The notes: a model not told the origin generated them from the sequence alone. A DNA stretch of 42,971 nucleotides from Phaeoceros laevis (GCA_049999765.1 JBNGIQ010008881.1:48082-91052); one strand, 5' to 3'; shown: positions 10,487 through 21,861, counted from the first letter of the stretch. Translations and numbers: made by a program.

Positions 10487-13192
10487 ATTTTCAGTCTACA
10501 ACCCCGACACCTGCTGCCTTGTGGATCAACCCCTCAAGCGCAAGATGGAATTCCTTTCTTCAAAGGATGGCAATTACGTTAAGGCGGACGGTGGCTCGTT
10601 TCTCAAGCAGTCAACCACATTATCGGCACGAAGATTTCCACCAGCAAACCTAAATTTCTGCGCCTTGCACGGGTTCCGCAAGACTCTCTCCAACCCACAC
10701 CTCCAGGTAGACTTTCCCTGTCCAGCTTGCCAAGTGCCTCCCACACCGTGCTAGCTAAAGCCAGCCCTCAGCTTGCCGAAGCATTTCAGCCCCCGCTTTC
10801 ACAATCCTGCGGCAGGGACCCATCCTTGGCAGTCACAACTCTTCCTCCCAAAACCTTCCTGACCCCTGCCTCCTTCACCGCTGCCCGGTGTGTTTTCCGA
10901 ACAAGCAAACAAACGCAACAACTGCAAATGCACCTCCTCACCCCCACACCAGCTTCAATTCCGCACCACGACGAGCTCCGGCAACAAAGGCGGGGCAGGC
11001 ACATCAGGTCTTGGGGCTCCTTCCGGCAAGCACATTCGCATCAGAGCCAAGCCTGGAAAAAGGTGCTCCGCATCGTAGCACGGCTGCCGCTTCCTGGCAT
11101 CATTGCCGCAGGTAGCCCGCTATGTCAATGGCTTCCGAAAATGTGAACCCCCGAGCTGATATACACACTTCACGTGGCAGGCAAGAGCGGGCTTGGTAGC
11201 CGCCAGGTTGATCCCGCGGGCAATTAGAGCACAGGTGTCGGAAGCTCGTCTGCGGTTCCCTAGAACTCACACACCATTTGCGGCCACGTGTATCACGCGA
11301 AGCTTGCAAAAATATCTCGAGGAGTCCTAAATTGTGGTATTTTAAAGTGAAAAATATCGACGGAAGGATACTTCTGAGACGTATTCGTGTTGGCCGCGAC
11401 TGCGTGCCGCGTGTCCTATCATCGCCAGAGATCTTTTCCAAGCGTCTGTCTGGTCCTCATCGGACCTGAGATACCGTGAGGGCCTCCAGGTGGTGCCAGC
11501 AGTCACAGCCGCGTGTCCTCGCGTCAACCGCCACAACGATATTTTGGTCTTTTCCACGTTTCAGGGAAACGGAAAGCCCGGGCAAAGCAGAGAAAAGATG
11601 GACGCGTTTCCTATCCAACCGTGGATTCCTCACATTCGTTGTCATGACCAGCCAGTTTTTTGGCAGCTGCCAAGTGGCTCGGGAACGTGATAAGTTGCAT
11701 ACGCAAAGCCTCATCAGATGCTTCCAAGTGGGTGCCCGGATCTACCTGCTACTCGATTCGTGCATCGCTGTTCAAACCGAGTTGGAGAATGAGCGTGACC
11801 CTTGAGACAGCTCCAGAGACACAAGAGAGAGTGACAGCCTGGCTTGCTACCGCCCAATCCGCCTCCACGCTCAGTCCCAAGTTATTGATGAGTGCCACAC
11901 TGATTCTTCTTCCACTACGATATGGATTACGGAAGGAATCAAGGTTGCTTAGTTATGTGTAATTTGATCTCAGCCCAAGATGTTACACGGTGCTGTATTA
12001 GATTCAATCGGACTATGCGAGTTCTGTGCTTCAACCCGCTGTCCTTTCTAATTTAGAGTAAGCATATACGATGATATGAAGGCTTGATTCCCTGCCCGTC
12101 ATCCGGTGCACTGTAGTTTGAGGTTAATTTTACACCCTCCCTTCCAAGAGGATCGTCGTACGAGTGAACCGAATCAAGAGAATTTTGAGTATGTGTCGCA
12201 TGTCGATGTTCACTCGTTCTAAAGGAGTTCAAACAAACAAAACAAAAATCAGATCGAGTGCACAGGCAGCTTAGCTGCACTGCGACTACCGCAACCTGAT
12301 CTACCGCATTTCCTTTCGATGATCACCTGGTCGCCGACATGGAGCACAACAAAATAACAGCATCTCAAGCTGGGGCCGGACCACCTTGAATCGCTTATGT
12401 AGCACCAGTGACTACTTTAGCAGGGACCCACGAAATCAGCTGGATCTTCAATATATCCCATTGGATGTTGAAAGGCAGTGGCAGATCCTCAATATGGACT
12501 CCAACCGGGAACCCAACTTTGTAAAGAAAGTTGGTTCAATAACAGTATGATCCAACCCTGAAAGACGACGTCAACAGCACAAGAATGGTCACCACTTGAA
12601 GGAGGATGTCGGACATGCTTGTCACATCCAAACAAATGCATGCCACTGCTTCTATCTACGCAAGCTTATGGGTCAATCGTCTATTACCCTCAGAGACACC
12701 GAGGCTTGTAATGCAGGTCAGAACCAGTCCACGCCACTGATCTGAAAAAAAATCAACTGAATCAGCACTGATGTAGACGAGGTCAACAAGCATCCTGCGC
12801 TTAAACTATGCTGTCAGCTGTAGAACACGCCAACATAAAGCTCATGTTCTGCAATAAAAGAGCAACTCAGTAGGCACTGCTGGCTTGTCAATATGCTGGG
12901 GCCCCAAATAACCATACACCGTTTGCTTCTCCCTGGCCGACTGTGAATTCAGTCCACCGGAGGTGAATTCGGGCAAAAAACACCAGACCATCTTCCGACA
13001 TTGAACAAGCCAGGCATTCCTCTTATGATCCAGCCAAAACGCATCTATGACTTACTGCAAGCTTTGGTGGAGTTCACATTCCGTGTAGCTCCATTGGCAC
13101 ATCACAGAACCCTGTGGCGTTTCCAGAATGCCACTACAGGTAACAGCATTTGCGCCATCCCTTCAACGGTTATGTAGCTTCCAGCATAGTTG
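10487..13192. other. 2.7-kb spacer between the DOG1-domain gene and DNAJC17
   Basis: This carries the upstream region of the DOG1-domain gene and the DNAJC17 3' flank. Many short open frames exist at 10.47-11.96 kb on both strands. They have unbiased composition, no domain and no consistent exon structure, so I treat them as chance. No tandem array, RNA gene or mobile element was recognised. Confidence 0.5.
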
Positions 13193-14317
13193 TTACTGTG
13201 TCTGGGCTTTATCTTCCCTCTCTAGCTCCTTGATTAGCCTAGCACGCTCAGCTGCCTGCATCATTGAAGGCAACAGTGTCAGATGCAAACAGATTCAGGA
13301 ACCTGATATCAGATTGCCAATAGAACCAGAGAAGGAAGTGGGTGATAGATTAGATTACCTGCCGCATCTTCTGAAGAGTCATGTCCTCATATGTGCGGTA
13401 TGCGGAACCCACTAAATTCTGAACCTCTGGGACACTACGTTCCAAGTTCTGCGTTTGAACTGGTACAGACTCCCTTGCTTTGCTCCCTTGCTCAACAAGC
13501 ACAACAGACAATGGACTCGAGAAGTCGCCACAGTATGATTCAGAGGCAATAACCTAATTTTCCAGAAAGCATGACAGTAAGATTCACAGATTCCCAGCAG
13601 GAAATTCAAAAAAACCACTAAGACACTGCGAGGTCAATTTCAACAAGTGCTCTGGCAATGAAAAATTACCGCTGCTTCCTTGGAATCCATCACCAGCAGT
13701 GCATAACCTTTTCTGCTAGATTTCTTTGGCCCTACAACCACATCCTCCACTGTTCCAAATTGGCTAAAAATCTCCCTCAGCCTCGATGCCGTGTAGCCCT
13801 CCGAACCTACCCATGACACTTTAATCATCCTTTCCTTGTCCTGAGCTGGTTCAGCTGCTAGAGAAGGGTCTTTCTCCAACGGCACCGAGGGTTTCACGCC
13901 ATTCGTGGAAGGTCTGCCCTTCCGTGCAGCCCGAATTCGTGCCATCTCAGCTTTCAACCGTTCGGCGGTAGCAGCTTCAGCCCTCCGCTGCTGTTGCTCG
14001 GTCTCAAAAGCTTGCTCCCTACGCCGCAAATCTTGCATCATTTTCTGGCGCTTTGCACTCTGCTTACCCTCCTTCTCTGCCCTAGCCTTCCGCAGCGCCA
14101 AAAGCTCATCGTATGCCTTCCTTGCCTTGTCGTCCGTGAGCACCTCATAGGCCTTCTGGAGCCTGTTGAACTCCTCCGCAGCCTTGGGGTCGTCAGGCCG
14201 CTTGTCAGGGTGCAAGACGAGTGCCTTGGCTCGGTACGCTTTGCGAATCTCTGTAGAGGTAGCAGCCTCCGCGACAGCCTCCAACCCAAGCTCCTTGTAA
14301 AAATCCTCCACGTCCAT
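13193..14317 (-). CDS. DNAJC17: DNAJC17-like J-domain and RRM splicing-associated protein, three exons
   Basis: Exons (minus): 14317-13670, 13553-13359, 13255-13193. Total 906 nt, 301 aa plus TAA, very close to the animal DNAJC17 length. The J domain is at about 4-72 with the HPD motif at 36-38 and the typical YEVLTDDKARKAYDELL end. A long charged helix follows at 72-135. An RRM-like domain lies at about 164-235 (IKVSWVGSEGYTASRLREIF, GYALLVMDSKEAA). The C-terminus ends in a basic/acidic helix, AAERARLIKELEREDK. Family members associate with the spliceosome (yeast Cwf23-type); the HPD would recruit Hsp70. Introns are GT...AG and keep codon phase. Confidence 0.94.
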
Positions 14318-14963
14318 CCCTGCAACCCCTAACGGTGGACACTGTCGAGCACCGTGCTAGTGTCGAGTCTAAGCTTGCTCTTCTCCCGGAAGTTGTCCGA
14401 ACTTGAAGACGAGTACTCGCGCGACGTCGTATCAGACTAATTGAAAATCCGAGAATGTCTCGAAGACTTGAAGTTTTGAACCCAACCTGTCAAACAGTCA
14501 AACTTCACAGGTAATCTAGGGCAGGGCTTCCGTTTTCAGTATTATCAAAATGCCTATATAGCTATAAAGCTTAGTTAATGGGAACGCGTTTCTGTCTGAA
14601 AAGAAACACAAGAAACGCAGAAACCGCGTTTCTGCTTTTCGAGTTTTTAAAACTTTTTAGCAAAATTCGTGAGAGGAAAAAAAACTTTCGAAAAAGGGCG
14701 AAAGGGCATGCAGCTTGCAATTTCAACAACACTTGCAATTTTTGTTCTTTGTAGTGCAATTTTAGCTTGTGATTGACTTGCCTTACTGCACCCTTGCTCT
14801 TCCAGTTATGATAACGCAAGCGCAAACGCCATCTACGGCTGCTGGTAGCGTTGGGAGACACCTCCAACATACGACCTCTACATATGGTGAGCTAAGTACT
14901 ACTAGGTTTCTTGGTGTGCAAGTACCACTAGGTTTCTTGGTGTGCATGGGCTCATCAAGAAAC

Positions 14964-15150
14964 GCTTTACACATGGATGTATGTTTTGTATTATGTTAAG
15001 GCAGTGACCTTNNNNNNNNNNGATGTATGTTTTGTATTATGTTAAGGCAGTGACCTTTACACATGGATATATGTTTTGTATATGTTAAGGGAGTGACCTT
15101 TACACATGCATGTACGTTTTGTATTATATTAAGGAAATGACTGATATTGA
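14964..15150. repeat. Tandem repeat of a ~50-bp unit with a 10-N gap
   Basis: The unit TTTACACATGGATGTATGTT followed by TTGTATTATGTTAAGGCAGTGACC recurs with small changes (GGATAT, GCATGTACG). A 10-N gap at 15012-15021 interrupts it. The 36 bases before the gap (14976-15011) and after it (15022-15057) are identical, so one copy may be an assembly duplication. Confidence 0.85.
15012..15021. other. Assembly gap (10 N)
   Basis: Ten Ns with 36-bp identical sequence on both sides. See the finding on overlapping gap flanks. Confidence 0.99.
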
Positions 15151-15261
15151 CGATAAGGGAACTTTACGTAGTTAGTGCTTTTCTATTGGTTTATGGGCCA
15201 AGGCCCCAGGCTCAGGCCCCAGGGGTACTACTTTCCTTAGTCGTGGCCTATCAGAGACTAC

Positions 15262-15425
15262 CAAGTTAGAAGCTTGAGAAACTAAAATTTTGAGCTCCCG
15301 GGCTAAGCCCTCTAAATTTAGGCTGCTCATACTTTAAAAAACAGTAGTTTAGTTAGAAGCTTGAGAAACTAAAATTTTGGGCCCTAAGCCCTCTAACTTT
15401 AGGCTGCTCATACTTAAAAAAACAG
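15262..15425. repeat. Two-copy direct repeat of about 80-110 bp
   Basis: AGTTAGAAGCTTGAGAAACT followed by AAAATTTTG, CCCTCTAA(A/C)TTTAGGCTGC and TCATACTT(T)AAAAA occurs twice in succession, starting near 15263 and 15351. A GAGCTCCCGGGCTAAG variant is present only in the first copy. No coding content. Confidence 0.8.
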
Positions 15426-16071
15426 GGGTTTACCAGGATACTGTAGGATGAGAATTTGGCGGTGGTAGGAAAGTGGAAGTGGGGCTGTGTTTGCTGAAGG
15501 AGTACCTTGAGAAGCTTGTTGTTGGTGCTAAATGTTGTCCCAGGCTGACCTAGGAGGTGAGGAGATTGTTCTTTCGCTTAGACGATCTCCATGCAAGACA
15601 CATTACAGCTTCAAGAATATGGAGTCAGCAGCACAAGGCTCCTGTAAAGCAAAGGTGTCAAAGGTTAGTGCAACCGTTGCCCGTGGTTCAGCCCGAGTGC
15701 TTGGAGAGGGGGGGCGCACCTCCCTGCAAGGTAAAGACCACCAATCCACCTAGTGTGCGACCAATGTGTCGGCATGCTCGATTCTCATGTGGCGTCGGCT
15801 AGAATGATCTTTTCTACTACTACTACTACTATTACCACTCAAAGCATTGTCGCGCAAGCCAATTGTTTCCTAGCATACGACGTATCCCGACTCTATAGTG
15901 ATGATTTGGTATTCCTTCCACAGCCACGAGGAATGTGATGTGATGTGATTGTATTTGAGGAGGTTGACACGATTCCAATCAGGATTCCCCTTGCCCATAA
16001 GCGGGTGAGGGTGAAACGGGCTTAAGTGTATATGCAAAAAAGGAAAAATGTATAAACTTTAATAAATTTTA

Positions 16072-16926
16072 CTAGATAGATCCATGGACAATGTTTGAGT
16101 TTCTTTGTTTGTAGGTCTCAAGAGAACCACAATCTTTCCAACGCCATGGGGTCCTTTTTTCTCTTGCAAAGTCTTGTCCGAAGTATGTACTAATTCCCTT
16201 GAGACCTCCATCGATGTAGTTTTATTCCACCTCACACTGAAACGTGCATTTTTTTTTACATGATTGTGCTTGCACCTGTTTGAGATCCGTATTGCGAGGG
16301 ACAAACAATATGATGTTGGCCGCCACATTTTGTGCCACTTGAAATAGAGTTTCTCCATCTTTTGGCTCCAGCATGTTGAGGTCATAAGACTCTTGTTGTG
16401 AATACTGAGGTCCTCCCCAAGGTGGAGAAAGAAATAAGATATTTGCTTTCAACGTGGAAGCCAGCTCAAAAAAATCGTTCACAAGGCAGGTGATGCGGTG
16501 ATCCACTCCATAGATAGCGACATTATGCTTTGTATACTTTATTTTTTTAGGATTTATGTCAATTGCAATAACACGATGCCCTATGATTGCAAATTGGATT
16601 GCATTTCCGCCAATGCCTGTAACCGCATCTATGATAGTTGATCCCTGCTTGCAGCGTGAAGCCTGATGCTTCGCAAGAACCTCGGGAGTCACGGAGTACA
16701 ACCCTTCCAAGTTCGTCTGAATGCCTTCGTCAAACTTGGAAAAAAGGTTATACCGGTAGTGCCAATACTTTGACACCCTAACCCACACATTTGTATTTTG
16801 ATCTGGCCAATCTCTGAACATTGATTTGCTTAGCTTCAAGTATTTGTTATGTAAGGTAGAGGGGCTTGGACTGCATAGATTAGAGGATGATGAGACCAAA
16901 CAAGGCATTTTATCTTGAATATCCAT
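16072..16926 (-). CDS. TGS1: Trimethylguanosine synthase-like methyltransferase, cut by an in-frame TAA
   Basis: TGS1 hypermethylates m7G caps of snRNAs and snoRNAs using S-adenosylmethionine. This copy is intronless. The TGS1 core is clear: KYWHYRYNLFSKFDEG, LYSVTPEVLAKH, the SAM-binding motif I (DAVTGIGGNAIQFA, where families usually read DAF.GVGGN), VIAIDINP, and catalytic motif IV SPPWGGPQY. The frame from ATG 16926 stops at TAA 16222-16224 after 234 aa. After this stop the same frame continues as NYIDGGLKGISTYFGQDF, which matches the final conserved strand of TGS1, and reaches a TAG at 16072. The stop replaces the conserved Gln before Asn. The frame is also open upstream of the ATG to an AG near 16991, so a 5' exon is possible. 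It is probably a retrocopy or recent pseudogene, unless the stop is a sequence error. Confidence 0.85.
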
Positions 16927-17194
16927 GGCAACTCTCAACAAAGCAAAGGATTTCAATTTGGTGAGATTCTGTTCTTCAATCAGACAAGCCTGCAACTATA
17001 TAGGTCAAAAAATTGTCTGGAATAGTTTTTCCCCTTGGCCCTTGGTACAGAATCAACCTGTGATGGAAATGTATAACTCCTTCACCCTCGGTCTGATGAC
17101 AGAAAGAAGAATCAAGGTGTAATAAACTTGAATATAATTATATTTGCATCCACTACTCTAAAATGTGAACACTTCCAAGTTGCAATAAACTTGA

Positions 17195-18073
17195 ATAACT
17201 AACTGCACATGCTGGCAAAGGGAAGAAAGAGGAGGGCAACGGAGAGCTGGTACTGACGCCCTTCTGAAAGTCACTCTTGAAGAGGATGCTGCCGCTTTGC
17301 GCAGACTTGCCCCCAAGCTTGACAGACTCACGCAGAAGGAAATCGTACAGGCACCGGCGTTTGAAGGCAAGTTGGCCACTCTTCGTTCTCTTACGCATGC
17401 TGCACAGGTGCTCTGTCTTGAGGAGGGCGCCAGGGTTTTGGTCGACCACTACTATGTAGTGGATTTCCAGCCGTTGGCCCTTGAAGAACTGGCCCACGAG
17501 GTGTGGGTTTGGGAGCAAGAAGTCCTTGAAGGCCCCAGACCGGCAGGCCCAAATTTTCCACCTCCGGCTATATTAACGAATGCCCAGGGTCAGGTTGTTG
17601 CGCCCAATTTCCCTTCATCCTTTCCTGTTTTCTTTTCCCTACCAGATCCGCTTGCATCTCTAACCTCTGATTTTCCTATTCGATTACTTGCATCCGTTCC
17701 TTTTGGGACAAGCCGAACCTGGCACATTCTTGAAGCACTCAAGAAAGCTCGAATCCTGGCTGCCCTGGTGGTTAACACTTCCCTAGCACTCACCCAATTT
17801 CTAGTTGCCCTACGCAGCCACTTGCATGTGCACTTCCTGTGTTCCCTCCCCTACCTCCCTTGCAAGTCAGACGGTCCAGATCACAGAAGCATCCGGCTAT
17901 GCTTCGTCTACGCGGAATCCCACGAGAGATCCCTTTCTGTCGATCCTATCCCTGCTAAATCCCTATCGCCGGCCCCTCCTAGCGTTACCATCCTAGATGC
18001 CACGAGTGTTGGGTTTGCTGACGATCCTATGGATCTACCCGCCGGAGTAGCAGAACTTAGTCTTGTAGAGTAG
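17195..18073 (+). CDS. Unrecognised long open frame without an ATG start
   Basis: The frame is open from 17195 to TAG at 18071-18073, about 290 codons. No in-frame ATG lies near its beginning; AG dinucleotides near 17220 could be a splice acceptor. The first half looks protein-like and helical (LEEDAAALRRLAPKLDRLTQ, GKLATLRSLTHAAQVLCLEE, LALEELAHEVWVWEQEVLEG). It is followed by a Pro/Phe-rich linker, then a hydrophobic stretch and an acidic tail (DPMDLPAGVAELSLVE). I do not recognise a family. It may be an exon of an unannotated gene or a transposon gene fragment. Divergent from the TGS1-like copy. Confidence 0.4.
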   Translation: MTNCTCWQREERGGQRRAGTDALLKVTLEEDAAALRRLAPKLDRLTQKEIVQAPAFEGKLATLRSLTHAAQVLCLEEGARVLVDHYYVVDFQPLALEELAHEVWVWEQEVLEGPRPAGPNFPPPAILTNAQGQVVAPNFPSSFPVFFSLPDPLASLTSDFPIRLLASVPFGTSRTWHILEALKKARILAALVVNTSLALTQFLVALRSHLHVHFLCSLPYLPCKSDGPDHRSIRLCFVYAESHERSLSVDPIPAKSLSPAPPSVTILDATSVGFADDPMDLPAGVAELSLVE

Positions 18074-19121
18074 GACAGTTATATTTTTTAAGGAGTTTTT
18101 TTTCATAAACTCCTGATATTGTAATACTTGATATATCTATAAAAAGTGCCAAAGGTCGCTAAAAAAAGGAGGAGGGCAAACCTGGTGTGGATACGGGGGC
18201 AAAAAAAAAGGTAGTCTAATAGCCTCGTCTTGTCCAATGTCATGTGTAAGGGACTTTGGTGTATGTTTGTCATGCTCCAATAGCTGTTTTCTATTGTCAT
18301 CTAACTAGCTATAGTACTAGTGTGGCTACATATGTGTTGCCATGCAAATACTCTAGTGGATAGATGCTTTGTTGCCTAGGCTTGCTTGCCACGCGTCTTC
18401 TTTCCAAATTTCACTAGCTAGCTAGCCCTGAGGAGACCACTTGTTCGTTCTTGTTAGTTAAGGTTGTAGGTGGCAAGAGGTGCAGCCCAAGGTGGTAAAA
18501 GCTGTGCAGCTGGTGGAGGCGACTCTCCTGAGGATGTTGTTGCCGCTGCTATTTTTGAAGATGTGAAAGAGTGGGTGCGAGAGAATGGCAGCGCTAGCCG
18601 TATGACGGCCCTTGACCTCTATGCCAAGTTCAAAGGCCGCTTGAGCACGCAAAAAGTATGTCCCCCTTGGCCTATAGGCTGCAACTAGCACCAATCATGT
18701 TATGAAGCCTGTTTGTTGGGATATGGATGGCAATGCATCATGTAGCTAGGCTAACAAGCTAGGTAGTAGACCTATGCAGCCAAAGTGTAGCACTTCAAGC
18801 ATGCAACGTGACTCATATATACTGTTGGGGGTGAGTGCATGCCAAGGATGCATTTGCGGGCATTCTGATAGAAAACTGCGGCCACGGCAAGGTGGTTGCT
18901 AAGCGTGCGGTGCCCTGTGAAGGCGATTGTACATTGGAGGTCCTAACCGGATCTAGTAACTTAGAGGATCATGGAAATTGATTTCACAATTCAGCAGATA
19001 ACTTGAAGGATGATTCCAGGCTATAGGGGACATACAAGAATATGGAAGGATATGGAGTTCCTGAAAAACATTACACTCCTTCAAATGCCTGGGAATGCTT
19101 GCCCTACAAGCTGCAGCGAAA

Positions 19122-19393
19122 AATTCAATGCTGTGATATTGATGCGTGTCTTTAAAACTGATGATCTCCACTGGCTCTGGACAAATCCCTCGCACATCAT
19201 GCTGCCTCTTGTTCTGGAGGTACTCTCTGCAATTAAATTAATTCAATGCTGTGATATTGATGCGTGTCTGTAAAACTAATGATCTCGACTGGCTCTGGAC
19301 AAATCCCACGCACATCCTGCTGCCTCCTATTATGGAGGTACTCTCTGCATTCAAATTAAAGTCTAGACCTGCATTCAAATTAAAGTCTAGACA
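19122..19393. repeat. 118-bp tandem duplication followed by a 23-bp tandem duplication
   Basis: AATTCAATGCTGTGATATTG starts at 19122 and again at 19240. The two copies, including CTGGCTCTGGACAAATCCC and GGAGGTACTCTCTGCA, differ at only a few positions. Directly after it CATTCAAATTAAAGTCTAGA occurs twice (about 19348-19393). Non-coding as far as can be seen. Confidence 0.9.
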
Positions 19394-19489
19394 TGGTCAA
19401 CTTAACGATCAATGAATTAGAGGGAAAGCAACATGAGGGCAACAATGATCATGTCGTAGGCGTACTATGTACATGTACCTAGACCATGG

Positions 19490-19565
19490 CTAGAAGCAGC
19501 TAGCTATAGCTGGCTAGCTTAGCTAGCTAGCCAGCTAGCTATAGCTAGCTAACTAGCTCCTGGCT
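19490..19565. repeat. Palindromic AGCTAGCTAGC-rich tract
   Basis: A dense run of AGCT/CTAG tetramers (GCTAGCTATAGCTGGCTAGC, TTAGCTAGCTAGCCAGCTAG) can pair with itself on either strand. It could form a cruciform or hairpin. Related CTAG-rich DNA occurs at 18.4, 37.5 and 41.1 kb. Confidence 0.8.
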
Positions 19566-20482
19566 AGAGTTGATTATTGGCATCAATATTCAATATTCAG
19601 CCCAGCCGTGTTGTGGCGTCATATGCATTCCAATTCATTCGTTCGAATTCCGGATCCCAATCATGATTGTCAGCAGGCAACCGCACCCTGTGCATCAGTC
19701 AGTTATGGTGTGGGCACCCCTTATGGACATTGTAGTTTCATAATGGCCTCAAATTCGCCTTTGTGCACCTTGTTGAGTGGTCACTTTGAGAGCATTACTA
19801 CTCTAGTGAAGTGGGTGTGTTAATGTAGTGAAGTGGTTGGGTTGCTGCACTCATGGTCCTCATGAGAATTCCCATCTCCATTTTCAATGTCACACCAGAG
19901 TGTTATTACATCGTCAACAACAAGTTTGGAGGAGTGTCGTCTAAAACCCTAATTTCTCGGTGGAAGTTCGGAATTGTGCATCATCGTTGTGGTAGAGTAC
20001 GTGCCTACGCATGTCCACCACATGGGCTTCGGAGAGTGCCATCCGAAAGGCGACCACGTGTCCATGTTATCTCTAGACAGCCTTCCAGACTACCTAGCGA
20101 GACGAATCTGACCAAGTTTCTGCCCAAGGTCGGGAAGCGGAGCCAGTAGCGTCGCAGGTCGCCGCAGTGGACGAATTTGGCTGGCATTTGGAGGACGTTG
20201 CATTGGACGCCATTGCATTTGGCTCCTCCCTCGCTAGAGTAAGATCTGGGCCGGTGCGGACTCTCTGGTAATTTGAATGTACGGACATGCAGTAGTGGTG
20301 CACATTTGTCGCTTGTCTGCCAAAAATTCAATGGTGGACTAGTACTGGTGGGGGACTGATGAGAAGGAAATCTGGCGCTAACACCACTGACGGATGCTGA
20401 TTTTGCAGAATTAGACAAGCTAATCAATTGTGCATTTCACAGGACACCGAGCTCAGCTGGTCTCTGAGGCTGCCAGTGTGCC

Positions 20483-21433
20483 ATGGCTGCCTCAACCGCT
20501 CTAGCACTTGGCACTGCGGCAGCCGGAACCAACCTCTTGGTGCGGTGCAGGGAGCAGAGGGGGTGCAGAGCCCAGCCTCGAACTGGCCTTACGTCCCCCG
20601 CATTGTCCAAGCAATGGCACCATGTTCGGTCTGCTAGGTGTGGATTGCTGGCTCGGGCTTCCTTGCCCTACTCTGCTCAGTCAGCTAGGACCGTGGCGTC
20701 CTCATCCGTGTCGGAAGAAATGGAGCCGCAGGCTGATGTAGGCGAACCTATTTCGCGGCAGGAGGATGAGGATTGCAGCATGTTTTTCCTGCAGAGAGCT
20801 ATGCTCACGTTTGCAGCAGGGTTGACGCCTCTGCTGGTAGATGCACCGGGCGCCATGGCAGGGAATGGAGAGTTCGGGATTCTCGAAGGAAGGACCCTTT
20901 CTCTGGTGCACCCCATTGTCATGGGAGGCCTCTTCGTCTACACACTGTACGCAGGGTACCTGGGATGGCAGTGGCGGAGTGTGCGTACTGTCCAGGAGGA
21001 GATCAATGAACTGAAAAAACAGGTCCCTGCTACATCGGCAGAGGCTCCGGCTCCGCCTTCTCCGGTGGACTCCAAGATCAAGGAGCTGACTGAGTACAGA
21101 AAGCAGCTTGTGAAAGGAGGGTTCAGGGAAAGGCACTTCAACGCTGGCTCCATCCTCTTGGCGTTTGGAGTTTTGGAGGCAGTGGGAGGACCCCTCAACA
21201 CGTGGTTCAGAACTGGCAAGCTCTTTCCAGGGCCACATCTCTTTGCAGGTGCCGCCATCACGGTCTTGTGGGCCCTTGCTGCTGCCCTTGTTCCAGCAAT
21301 GCAGAAGGGAAACGAGACAGCAAGGAACGCACACATTGCACTCAACGTGCTCAATGTAGGACTGTTCCTGTGGCAAATTCCCACCGGTTGGGAGATTGTG
21401 GAAAAAGTGCTGGAGTTCACGACTTGGCCTTAG
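20483..21433 (+). CDS. DUF4079-family chloroplast membrane protein
   Basis: A single exon of 316 aa from an ATG in good context (GCCATGGCT) to TAG. The first ~65 residues are Ala/Ser/Arg-rich like a chloroplast transit peptide. RAMLTFAAGLTPLLVDAPGAMA then looks like a thylakoid-type hydrophobic segment ending in an A-x-A site. The mature part has LVHPIVMGGLFVYTLYAGYLGWQW (first membrane helix), a Pro-rich loop, the conserved RKQLVKGGFRERHFNAGSILLAFG region, a helix at LFAGAAITVLWALAAALVPAM and another at ARNAHIALNVLNVGLFLWQIPTG. This pattern fits the DUF4079 family shared by cyanobacteria and plastids, whose function is unknown. Convergent with the amidophosphoribosyltransferase gene, with a 428-bp gap. 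Confidence 0.88.
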   Translation: MAASTALALGTAAAGTNLLVRCREQRGCRAQPRTGLTSPALSKQWHHVRSARCGLLARASLPYSAQSARTVASSSVSEEMEPQADVGEPISRQEDEDCSMFFLQRAMLTFAAGLTPLLVDAPGAMAGNGEFGILEGRTLSLVHPIVMGGLFVYTLYAGYLGWQWRSVRTVQEEINELKKQVPATSAEAPAPPSPVDSKIKELTEYRKQLVKGGFRERHFNAGSILLAFGVLEAVGGPLNTWFRTGKLFPGPHLFAGAAITVLWALAAALVPAMQKGNETARNAHIALNVLNVGLFLWQIPTGWEIVEKVLEFTTWP

Positions 21434-21861
21434 GAGGCTGGTCCAGGTAGATGCCACTGTTATTCCTGCTGGCTAATTTGCTGCGGTCTCTTCATGTGAT
21501 TGAATGCCGTAAGATCAAGAAACCATCACTTTCACATATAAGCTTGCAATATTCATATCTGTGCAGAAAGACCATGTAGCACACAAATTTTCAAGCTAGT
21601 GCATACATCGCCCGGATATTAAGCAATGAACACACTCACATACTGAGAATCACGTTCCTCGGTCAACCGCATCGCGTTTCAGAGGTCCGCAAGTAACTAA
21701 ACGCGTCAGTAACGCACAGCTAGGTTCGGATATAATCAACGAAAAAATAAGCGGAGAGGACTTATCGCACAACGAGATGTTAAAGTTAAACAGATGTTGC
21801 CCTGGGACGGCAACCACTAATAGGGTAGGAGGGTCTACCTAGTTCCTAATCAAGCTACCCT
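21434..21861. other. Convergent 3' flanks of DUF4079 and ATase genes
   Basis: A gene-free 428 bp in which both 3' UTRs must end. It is AT-richer than the genes either side. No repeat or conserved site recognised. Confidence 0.6.

Larger units (their letters stand above)
14318..16071. other. AT-rich spacer with tandem duplications
   Basis: From DNAJC17 upstream to the TGS1-like copy. It holds a poly-T/A-rich stretch at 14.55-14.76 kb, a duplicated CTAGGTTTCTTGGTGTGCA (about 14.90-14.95 kb), the ~44-54-bp array with an N gap, and a duplicated ~110-bp block at 15.26-15.43 kb (both listed separately). I see no gene. Confidence 0.6.
18074..20482. other. Repeat-bearing spacer upstream of the DUF4079 gene
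   Basis: This includes CTAG-rich runs (18.30-18.43 and 19.49-19.56 kb), a 118-bp tandem duplication (19122-19350) and a 23-bp one (19348-19393). A short open stretch at 18470-18656 (ARGAAQGGKSCAAGGGDS..., ending STQK before a GTATGT donor, preceded by TTGTAG) could be an orphan exon, but I cannot place it. The last few hundred bases should be the DUF4079 promoter. Confidence 0.5.

Noticed and set aside
16201-16260. A small intron removing the TGS1 stop
   Set aside because: The only possible donor/acceptor pair would give an intron of about 40 nt and would delete conserved residues that align without a gap across the stop.
20702-21457. 251-codon minus-strand ORF
   Set aside because: Antisense shadow of the DUF4079 gene; no recognisable content.
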